Shown: positions 57,033 to 64,000 of the stretch, piece after piece
How positions within the stretch are numbered: the first letter of the stretch is position 1
Layout: every line of letters begins with the position of its first letter
Assembly (NCBI RefSeq): GCF_022921055.1
Contig: NZ_CP095061.1
Span: 4,441,501 to 4,505,500, forward strand
DNA: 64,000 nucleotides
Direction: 5' to 3'
Source of the DNA: Hymenobacter volaticus
Lineage (GTDB): Bacteria; Bacteroidota; Bacteroidia; Cytophagales; Hymenobacteraceae
The notes under the pieces: model-generated
What the model saw: the letters and a program-made list of their open reading frames with translations, nothing else
What the model was told of the DNA's origin: nothing
Databases searched by the model: none
Translations under genes and position numbers: made by a program

Positions 57033-58388
57033 CTACAGTAGCCCTTTATAAGCGTTATCTATTAGATCCGAAGCGAAGGAATCCAAGTACACAGCTGTCA
57101 CGGCTTCCGATTTGTGACCCATTGCTTGCGAGATTATACCTGTAGCAGCACCGCTCAGCTTGAGAGTAGTTGCGAAGCTGTGACGAGCTACGTAGGTCGT
57201 AAGTGTTGTGCTGATACCTGACTCCTCTCCTAATAGCTTTAGGTCCTTGTTGACTTGTCCCAAGACTTTGTGAAGTCGATTTTTAATTTGCTTAGCGTCC
57301 TTGTGCTTGTTCTTGTCCAAGACAGGGAAGATATAACTGTCACGACCTGCTAGGGTAAAAGGACGGTAGGTATCAAGAATGATCACAGCGGGATCTAAAA
57401 GCTTCAGGGAGAACTTGCCCTTCGTTTTTTGGCGCACGTAGCTAAGCCGCTGTCCATCACTGTTACCATTTAAGTCACACCAACGCAATTGCGCTAAATC
57501 CACAAAGTTGATGCCTCCACAGTAGAACGAGAATAGAAACACATCCTTAGCTAACTGCATTCTTTCCGAACTAGGCGTTAAAGCTTCCAGCTTGCGTAAT
57601 TCATCACGGGTAACAGCCCTCTTCGCGGTAGTCACATCAAACTTGCCGACTTGAAATTTGTGACGTTCTGCAGCGTTGCGAGCGAAGGGATAATTATCTG
57701 TTTTAGCAAGACCTGCTGCTATGGCTTTGTTCAATACAGCGCGAAGTGTGCGAAATCGGAGTGAAAGAGTAATCTCTTCCACTTTGGTAGCTCGTAATGT
57801 GGCCTCCCACTCATTACAAAAGCTCACCGTCACCCTGTCGCAAGGGACATCGAACTTCTCTATCCAAGTAGCTTTTTCCGCTTCTTGTCCCTTGCCTAGA
57901 GGTGGCTCTGGTGCATTGGCTTGCGCCCCAATAAACTTTGCCAGTTGGTTTCCTAAATCTCGGTATACAGTAGAGTTACCGACTTGACCTGCTACTACCA
58001 TTCCAGCAGCTAGCTCTTCAATGTAAGCTAGCAGCTTTACTCTACGTGTCGCCTTGCGGGCTTCACTAACCTTACGAAATACTGTTTCAGCATCGTGTTG
58101 TTCGTCAGCTTCAGCAAGGTCCTCTGCGGCTTTTTCGTAAGCCGCCGCTTTGGCTTCTAACTTTCGCCATAGGGCTTTCACGTCGCCAGGATAACTACGT
58201 CTGATCTCTTTCTTTTTCTCGTTCCAATAATCCGGATGCAGACTGTAGCCAGTTGCCTTATACTTTAGCTTCCGATTCTTAGTGATGCGTACCATAAATG
58301 GATGCGACCCGTCAGCCAAGGTCTTGTAGGTATAGTACACCACCTTCACTGTTGCCTGCCCTTCCTTCTGATCTGTTGTCTTTGACAT
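57033..58388 (-). CDS. tyrosine recombinase (site-specific integrase)
   Basis: 451 aa, Bacteroidota island type: N-terminal arm-binding domain (YYTYKTLADGSHPFMVRITK), SAM-like core-binding domain (~115-240) and catalytic domain. Catalytic residues seen: Lys322/324 region (QKTKGKF), Arg402-His403 (YVARHSFATT), His425 (MGH) and Tyr434 (TAVYLDSF). The place of Arg I (FSFYCGGINFVDL, residues 286-298) has Gly where many relatives have CRG/RGM. CTnDOT integrase is known also to lack Arg I, so activity is still possible. Starts 154 bp from attR. Confidence 0.95.
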   Translation of the reverse strand: MSKTTDQKEGQATVKVVYYTYKTLADGSHPFMVRITKNRKLKYKATGYSLHPDYWNEKKKEIRRSYPGDVKALWRKLEAKAAAYEKAAEDLAEADEQHDAETVFRKVSEARKATRRVKLLAYIEELAAGMVVAGQVGNSTVYRDLGNQLAKFIGAQANAPEPPLGKGQEAEKATWIEKFDVPCDRVTVSFCNEWEATLRATKVEEITLSLRFRTLRAVLNKAIAAGLAKTDNYPFARNAAERHKFQVGKFDVTTAKRAVTRDELRKLEALTPSSERMQLAKDVFLFSFYCGGINFVDLAQLRWCDLNGNSDGQRLSYVRQKTKGKFSLKLLDPAVIILDTYRPFTLAGRDSYIFPVLDKNKHKDAKQIKNRLHKVLGQVNKDLKLLGEESGISTTLTTYVARHSFATTLKLSGAATGIISQAMGHKSEAVTAVYLDSFASDLIDNAYKGLL

Positions 58389-58391
58389 GAT

Positions 58392-58426
58392 GTTTAAACC
58401 GCGCTGGTTTAAACGCTGGTTTAAAC
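58392..58426 (-). repeat. right cluster of GTTTAAAC repeats (probable arm sites / int operator)
   Basis: GTTTAAAC at 58392-58399 and GGTTTAAAC at 58406-58414 and 58418-58426. The last two have the same 12-base period and orientation as the left pair at 36839-36859. The first lies 4 bases upstream of the integrase start codon, so integrase binding could also repress its own gene (inference). Confidence 0.7.
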
Positions 58427-58541
58427 AAATGTAATAGAAAAGGTAATACTGACACTAATCAACAATAAACGAAACAGGCTTTAACACCTTTTAGAGCCTG
58501 TTTTAATAAACACTGTGTATCTATAATTACAATATACCTAT

Positions 58542-58590
58542 AGCTTCCCAAGCTGAGGGTCGCGAGTTCGAGCCTCGTTTCTCGCTCATT
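58542..58590 (+). repeat. attR: 49-bp direct repeat, partial tRNA-Gly copy
   Basis: Identical to 36745-36793. It has the tRNA 3' half without the 5' half, so it is not a functional tRNA. By the logic of tRNA-targeted integration, this is the original chromosomal 3' end, displaced by the element. Confidence 0.93.
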
Positions 58591-58593
58591 TTT

Positions 58594-58628
58594 AATCAGC
58601 CACTTATGCCCTGCATGAGTGGCTGATT
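58594..58628 (+). terminator. displaced tRNA-Gly terminator beyond attR
   Basis: AATCAGCCACT ... AGTGGCTGATT, 11-bp stem with a 13-base loop, then a T-rich tail. Matches the stem at 36798-36831. Confidence 0.75.
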
Positions 58629-58873
58629 TAGTTTGCAGCTATTACAGCTGTGCTCGTACTCAGGATAGAAGAGGCAAGGCAATTAGCCTTTTCGTAGCAA
58701 GCTGAACAGCAACGAATTACTTAGTGGCAAACCAGCTTTTTTATTTCCTTAATTGCAACTGAGATATGGGAACGGCGTACCAATAAATGGCTCGTATTGA
58801 CAGTTAGTGCTACCGTCAGCTGAATAAGTGGCCAGGCATGAGCCATTTTCCCATCACTCTTATTTCTGCGACT

Positions 58874-59155
58874 ATGTCTAAGCAATCTGGAAAACGCAGC
58901 CAGCATGACCCCAAGGCTGGACCCAATGCCAATCCCAAGATCAGCAATCAATCGTCGGAGCAGGAGCAGCACGCTGGTTCTATCGACCATGACCGCTCGG
59001 TGCGGAGTGGTTTGCCGGGCCAAGCGAGCCAGCCACATATAGCGGCCGACGAAAACATGAGCAGCCGGGTAGCCGGCAACATGGAAAGTGGTACCGGCCT
59101 GAACGCCCCTAGCGACAAAGGTGGTACCCGCAGTAACCAAGGCCAGAATGACTAA
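58874..59155 (+). CDS. small hydrophilic protein of unknown function
   Basis: 93 aa from ATG 58874 (MSKQSGKRSQHDPKAGPN). Very rich in Ser, Gln, Asn, Gly and Lys, with almost no hydrophobic residues, so probably disordered, in the manner of small stress-associated proteins. Not recognised as a family. A strong terminator follows at 59240-59276. Confidence 0.6.
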   Translation: MSKQSGKRSQHDPKAGPNANPKISNQSSEQEQHAGSIDHDRSVRSGLPGQASQPHIAADENMSSRVAGNMESGTGLNAPSDKGGTRSNQGQND

Positions 59156-59239
59156 TCTTTCAGTAATGCAACCTCGAGTCCACCTTTAGCGGACAACTGG
59201 CAGTGCATTGACTGAAACCCATTAGAAACTAGCAATCGT

Positions 59240-59276
59240 CGCCCTCCTTAGCACTTTCTAAGGAGGGCGGCTTTTT
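59240..59276 (+). terminator. rho-independent terminator after the small hydrophilic gene
   Basis: CGCCCTCCTTAG-CACTTT-CTAAGGAGGGCG (12-bp perfect stem) followed by GCTTTTTG. It ends just before the DUF3861 gene and rules out the longer start of that gene. Confidence 0.93.
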
Positions 59277-59298
59277 GTTTGAGGCTTTTAGAATACCT

Positions 59299-59622
59299 AT
59301 GGCTAAACGCGCCCACCACTACCGCTTGCGTCTCGAACATCTTAGGGCCGCAGCTCCCGACCAACCTATACACCCGCCACTAGAACTGGAATTTGATAAC
59401 CACGACGATATTTTCCAGATAATTGAGCGGCTCAACGACCGTTCGTTGTTTGCGGAGCCAGGGCAAGCTACTGAGTTTGCTATCGGGCTGAAGTTGTTTA
59501 GCGAAGTGATGCTCAAGAACCGCGAGCATCCGCTGTTTACAGAGTTCCGACCTGCATTCAGCGAGTTCATGAAAAAACTTAAAAGCGGAGCTACTCCATC
59601 AGACGAAAAGCCCACTTCCTAA
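59299..59622 (+). CDS. DUF3861 family protein
   Basis: 107 aa from ATG 59299 (MAKRAHHYRLRLEHLR). The run ELEFDNHDDIFQIIERLND, then FAIGLKLFSEVMLKNREHPL and EFRPAFSEFMKKLK, is the DUF3861 pattern. Function unknown. The 8 residues upstream in frame overlap the terminator. Confidence 0.85.
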   Translation: MAKRAHHYRLRLEHLRAAAPDQPIHPPLELEFDNHDDIFQIIERLNDRSLFAEPGQATEFAIGLKLFSEVMLKNREHPLFTEFRPAFSEFMKKLKSGATPSDEKPTS

Positions 59623-59653
59623 CTTATTTCTGGCAGAAGCTCAACAAGCAAAC

Positions 59654-60508
59654 CTATACCAAGAAAGCTTCAATAGCAGCCAGCGTTTCCATAGGAGCAC
59701 TTAGGTGTGGACAATGACCGGTAGCTTGCATCGTAACCAAGGTAGCTTGTGGCAGATGTTCGAGTAGGTATACTCCTACTTCTGCCGGAGCGGCTACATC
59801 CTGTGTGCACTGCAACAACAGCGTAGGAACTTGCAATCGGGGCAGGTCGGCCCGGTTGTCGGCAAGGAATGCTACTTCTGCGAACTGCCGAGCAATTTTG
59901 CAATTGGTTGTGCAGAATTGGGTGGCCAGTTCCTGGCTTACCGCGGCCGGAGTGGCGGGCCCCATGAGCAGAGCAGAAAATATATCAGCCCACCCATTGT
60001 AGTCGGCATCCATCAGTTGCAGCAGTTGGGTCATATCCTCCCGCTCGAAGCCTCCGTGATAGCCAGGTTCGTTGATATAATAAGGCGAAGGCGCCACCAT
60101 GACAATCTGCGAAAAGAGCTTCGGGGCTTTGATGGCGGCCAACAACACGATCATAGTGCCTACCGAGTGCGCTACTATGGCCGTTTGCTGCAAATTTAAT
60201 GCTTGGCAAATTTCGATAATGTCTTGCGCATAGCCATCGAGGGTAGCGTACTTCTCCGGATTATAAGCGGTGTGGTCTGAATCACCCGAGCCAACCTGAT
60301 CGAAGAGTATAAGTTGATAGCGCGCAGACAAAGCCGGAACCAAGTAACGCCAAATTCGCTGGTCGCAGCCAAAGCCATTGCATAAAATCAGTGGGGGCTT
60401 GTCCTCTCCAATTACTTTTACGTTGAGGCGCAACAGCACGGGATGCTCAGCTAAAGCTGATTGCGCAGTCAAGCTTTGGCCAGGATAGGAAGTAGAAGTG
60501 TTTGGCAT
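59654..60508 (-). CDS. RsbQ-like alpha/beta hydrolase
   Basis: 284 aa from ATG 60508. Close in layout to Bacillus RsbQ: NGFGCDQRIW, LFDQVGSGDSD, LDGYAQDIIEICQAL, then nucleophile Ser115 (AHSVGTM), Asp237 (CTQDVAAP) and His265 (GHCPHLS), with almost the same spacing as S96-D219-H247 of RsbQ. RsbQ works with the PAS-phosphatase RsbP in the energy-stress sigma-B pathway; no rsbP is next to it. Proteins of this group also include strigolactone/karrikin-type receptors, so a small-molecule signalling role is possible. Confidence 0.9.
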   Translation of the reverse strand: MPNTSTSYPGQSLTAQSALAEHPVLLRLNVKVIGEDKPPLILCNGFGCDQRIWRYLVPALSARYQLILFDQVGSGDSDHTAYNPEKYATLDGYAQDIIEICQALNLQQTAIVAHSVGTMIVLLAAIKAPKLFSQIVMVAPSPYYINEPGYHGGFEREDMTQLLQLMDADYNGWADIFSALLMGPATPAAVSQELATQFCTTNCKIARQFAEVAFLADNRADLPRLQVPTLLLQCTQDVAAPAEVGVYLLEHLPQATLVTMQATGHCPHLSAPMETLAAIEAFLV

Positions 60509-60535
60509 TAAACAATAACGAGGAGTAGCAGACAC

Positions 60536-60975
60536 TGGATTTCATTAATGCAACACCAAAAATAATGCGCTAAACACTGCATGATTAAGTTACTATAGTA
60601 ATATACCGTTTTATTACGATCAAATCAGGATATATACGGAGCACCCCTTATTAGTTGCGTACAACTAATGCTTTACCTAAAGCGGGTATCATATAAGCCC
60701 CAAGTCTTAGCAATAAAAACTAACACAACCTAGATTAATATTATAAATTACTTACAATCAATCTTTTGAGCACCACACAGGCAGTTGCCCGACTTACTTT
60801 TGAATGAAATGAATTTATTAAACACAAATTTTTATACTATTATTTATTTAAATAATTATAATAAATGCAAGCTAAAGCATAATGGTATGATGAGGCACTA
60901 AGGTTGGGTGCTGTAGCTAAAATACACTTTAGAATAGGCACTGCATGCACTAAGTGATTCTGCATTGGTTTCTTA
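60536..60975. other. 440-bp AT-rich intergenic region
   Basis: Much more AT-rich than the surroundings, especially 60810-60880, with no credible gene. It separates two minus-strand genes and may contain the promoter of the RsbQ-like gene. No tRNA, hairpin terminator or repeat recognised. Confidence 0.4.
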
Positions 60976-61881
60976 CTACTGATACACCCGCACATAGTCA
61001 ACCTCAAAACTGTTAGGGAAGCTTGTGGTACCTAGGTCACCGCCGTTGTCACCACCTAGGGCGAGGTTTAATAGGATGTAATGGGGCTGCTTCATGGGGT
61101 TGATGCCGGTACTGTCTTGGTTTACGGTTTCCGTCAAGGGTACCTCGTTCAACAGCAAGTCGTCGACGTAGAGGCGGATGAACTGAGCATCCCAATCCAT
61201 ACGCCAAACGTGGAATTTTTCGGACCAGTGCGAGTCCTGGAAGTCGGTTATTGGTTTGGTGGCGCTATGCCATTTGGCAGTGTAGGCTTTGTCGGTACCT
61301 GTGGCTACGTTGGCTAAGATCTTGCCTTTGTAGTACTCCATGATGTCGATTTCTCCGTTGGAAGGCCACTGTCCGTCTACACCTAAGGTCCAGAAAGCCG
61401 GCCATAGACCTGAACTGGTATTGATGCGGCCGCGCATCTCGAAGCGGCCGTATTGCCAACTGTGCAAGCCGTTGGTGTTCAAGCTGGCCGCAGTGTAGTC
61501 GATGGTGGGGCGGCTGGTTTTCCAGTTGCTGCTCCCGGCTTGGTAGTTGGGGTTAGGGCGTTTCTCCTGCCGCGCTTCGATAATAAGCAGCCCGTTTTCA
61601 CAGCGCGCATTTTCGGGCTGATACCACTGCAACTCGTTGTTGCGCACGAAGCCGTTCTCGAATTTCCAGTTTTTGGCATCGGGGCGTCCATCGGTATTGA
61701 ACTCATCGGCCCACACCAGTTTCCAGGGTTTAGCGGCGGGCTGTTTCTGCTCTTGCCGGGGTACAGTAGCGGAGTCCTTGGCTCTACTCACTTTTTGCGC
61801 GCAACTAGGTAGCGGCCAGCCTAAGCTACTAGTCAAGCCGACTAAAAGCAGAAGAAACGCAAAGCGAAGAGTGCGCATCAA
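60976..61881 (-). CDS. glycoside hydrolase family 16 (laminarinase-like)
   Basis: 301 aa with a signal peptide (LRFAFLLLLVGLTSSLGWPL). Family 16 features: WADEFNTDGRPDAKNWKFEN, ELQWYQPENA and the catalytic ExDxxE site E177-D179-E182 (NGEIDIMEYYKG), and the C-terminal FEVDYVRVYQ. Likely an endo-beta-1,3-glucanase acting outside the cell. Met2 at 61878 is an equal start. Near a GH2 beta-galactosidase, so the region may take part in polysaccharide use. Confidence 0.95.
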   Translation of the reverse strand: MMRTLRFAFLLLLVGLTSSLGWPLPSCAQKVSRAKDSATVPRQEQKQPAAKPWKLVWADEFNTDGRPDAKNWKFENGFVRNNELQWYQPENARCENGLLIIEARQEKRPNPNYQAGSSNWKTSRPTIDYTAASLNTNGLHSWQYGRFEMRGRINTSSGLWPAFWTLGVDGQWPSNGEIDIMEYYKGKILANVATGTDKAYTAKWHSATKPITDFQDSHWSEKFHVWRMDWDAQFIRLYVDDLLLNEVPLTETVNQDSTGINPMKQPHYILLNLALGGDNGGDLGTTSFPNSFEVDYVRVYQ

Positions 61882-61896
61882 GAAGTGAATAGAGTA

Positions 61897-62559
61897 TTAG
61901 AGGGCTGCCGTACCACGAATCATAATGGTACCGGGCGGGTATGTTGATTTACTCGGTTGGGCAGTGCTAATCGTAATGTCCACTTGGGTGCCAGGGGCCG
62001 TGGGGGTGGCGCGCGTAATCTTGATTTCGCCAATGGCATTGGTAGCAATGCGCAAGTCGGCACCTGTTACCGGCAAGCCGTTTACCGAGTAACTAATCGG
62101 TCCCTTTATTCCCACACGCCGCCCTATCTGCTTGAACGACCAACTCTTCAGTTTTACTTTGCTCTTCATTGTGAGAGCAATAATGCCATTAACAGTCAGG
62201 CTGGTCCATTGTGAAGGCACGTCCGGGCTCTTGTCCTTGTATACCGCTAGCGTTTCAATATCACTTGGCTTAAAATCTGACAGATCTCCGATAATTACAG
62301 AGGAATCCAAGATATATATCGGCTGTGGCCACTTCTTGACAACAGCTGATTGATTAGGGTCCTGTGCTGGTACAAATGCCCGGTAAGTCGGCTGCGTACC
62401 TGACTTGGCCGGCATGTCAATGGCCTTCTCTTGCGGGAAGACCCTTGGACTGCGGGGCGCTATAGGGTCAACTGCGCCTCCTTGCTGCGCACTACTCAGG
62501 TACCCGACAAGGCAGCAGGTGGTTGTCAGGAACAGGGCACGGAGCTGGTAATAGCGCAT
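61897..62559 (-). CDS. secreted protein with TonB-plug-like segment
   Basis: 220 aa with signal peptide (ALFLTTTCCLVGYLSSAQQ). The part YILDSSVIIGDLSDFKPSDI, ETLAVYKDKSP ... VNGIIALTMK resembles the TonB receptor plug pattern (I-E-x-I-x-V-L-K-D, G-x-x-G-V-I-x-I-T-T-K). It has no barrel, so it is not a receptor; it may be a stand-alone plug-like or carboxypeptidase-regulatory-like protein. It lies 15 bp upstream of the GH16 gene on the same strand. Confidence 0.65.
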   Translation of the reverse strand: MRYYQLRALFLTTTCCLVGYLSSAQQGGAVDPIAPRSPRVFPQEKAIDMPAKSGTQPTYRAFVPAQDPNQSAVVKKWPQPIYILDSSVIIGDLSDFKPSDIETLAVYKDKSPDVPSQWTSLTVNGIIALTMKSKVKLKSWSFKQIGRRVGIKGPISYSVNGLPVTGADLRIATNAIGEIKITRATPTAPGTQVDITISTAQPSKSTYPPGTIMIRGTAAL

Positions 62560-62600
62560 AGCAGGTGGGACTAATATGAGTTAAGATATGCTTCTTTGCC

Positions 62601-64000
<1,400 letters not shown>

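Larger units (their letters stand above)
36745..58590. mobile_element. ~21.8-kb island integrated in tRNA-Gly(CCC), with defence-like cargo
   Basis: Bounded by a 49-bp perfect direct repeat, one copy inside an intact tRNA gene and the other next to a tyrosine integrase gene pointing inward. Core genes on the minus strand: integrase, 603-aa unknown, excisionase-like wHTH, P4-type primase-helicase, DUF6371/toprim-like, serine recombinase, zinc-ribbon protein. Cargo: TIR-like/STAND protein, type I restriction-modification set, DUF6236-like protein, AlbA_2/wHTH protein. No virion, packaging, relaxase or type IV secretion gene is seen. The closest known layout is a P4/PICI-like phage satellite or a mobilizable island; which one cannot be decided here. 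GC content varies sharply inside, suggesting stepwise assembly. Confidence 0.92.

Noticed and set aside
58542..58590. Second tRNA-Gly gene at the right end of the island
   Set aside because: Only the 3' half is present; the acceptor 5' strand and D-arm are missing, so it is an attachment site remnant.

Overview
The window looks like chromosomal DNA of a Bacteroidota bacterium, most likely Hymenobacter or a close relative in the Hymenobacteraceae. The signs are: promoters of the form TTG-N19-TAnnTTTG, few Shine-Dalgarno sites, several TTG/GTG starts, a type IX secretion C-terminal domain, surface lipoproteins with an acidic stretch after the lipid cysteine, and a TonB-receptor/BtuG-type cobalamin locus. 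The genus is inferred from protein flavour, not from a database search.

Layout. 1-8.8 kb (minus strand) is the translation/transcription supercluster: tRNA-Tyr, tRNA-Gly, tRNA-Thr, tuf, tRNA-Trp, secE, nusG, rplK, rplA, rplJ, rplL and rpoB (cut by the window edge), with one strong promoter and several hairpins. 8.9-16.2 kb has an M1 aminopeptidase, a biotinyl carrier protein, pyrH-frr, nadD-gmk and an ECF sigma/anti-sigma pair. 16.3-19.5 kb is a surface-glycan cluster (O-antigen ligase-like, GT9, GT2). 19.5-26.9 kb holds a type IX-sorted protein, an SDR, ahcY, a THUMP-like methyltransferase and a 3-methyladenine glycosylase. 27.0-30.5 kb is a cobalamin riboswitch driving a TonB receptor and a BtuG-like surface propeller. 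30.6-36.6 kb contains small envelope proteins, an HMA-AraC fusion regulator, a radical SAM protein with an unusual cysteine spacing, a lipoprotein and a GNAT enzyme.

36.7-58.6 kb is an integrated element of about 21.8 kb. It sits in a tRNA-Gly(CCC) gene, is flanked by a 49-bp perfect direct repeat (36745-36793 and 58542-58590), and carries matching GGTTTAAAC repeat pairs near both ends. The right, minus-strand half is the mobility/replication core: tyrosine integrase, a 603-aa protein of unknown function, an excisionase-like wHTH protein, a P4-type primase-helicase, a DUF6371/toprim-like protein, a serine recombinase and a zinc-ribbon protein. The left half is cargo that looks like antiphage defence: a 1305-aa protein with a TIR-like N-terminus, a STAND-type NTPase and a helical repeat tail; a complete type I restriction-modification set (hsdM-hsdS-hsdR); a DUF6236-like protein; and an AlbA_2/wHTH ATPase-like protein with an 8-heptad linker. 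No capsid, tail or conjugation genes are visible, so a phage-satellite-like or mobilizable island is the best description.

Beyond the island (58.6-64 kb) are a small hydrophilic protein, a DUF3861 protein, an RsbQ-like hydrolase, a GH16 glucanase, a plug-like secreted protein and the C-terminal part of a GH2 beta-galactosidase.

An important caution: seven genes (pyrH, the TonB receptor, the TIR-STAND gene, hsdM, hsdR, the AlbA_2 gene and the primase) are split by eleven one-base frameshifts. Every one can be repaired by adding one G or C to a short G/C run, and each repair gives a full-length family member. The essential gene pyrH is among them. I therefore treat these as probable homopolymer undercalls and annotate whole genes.
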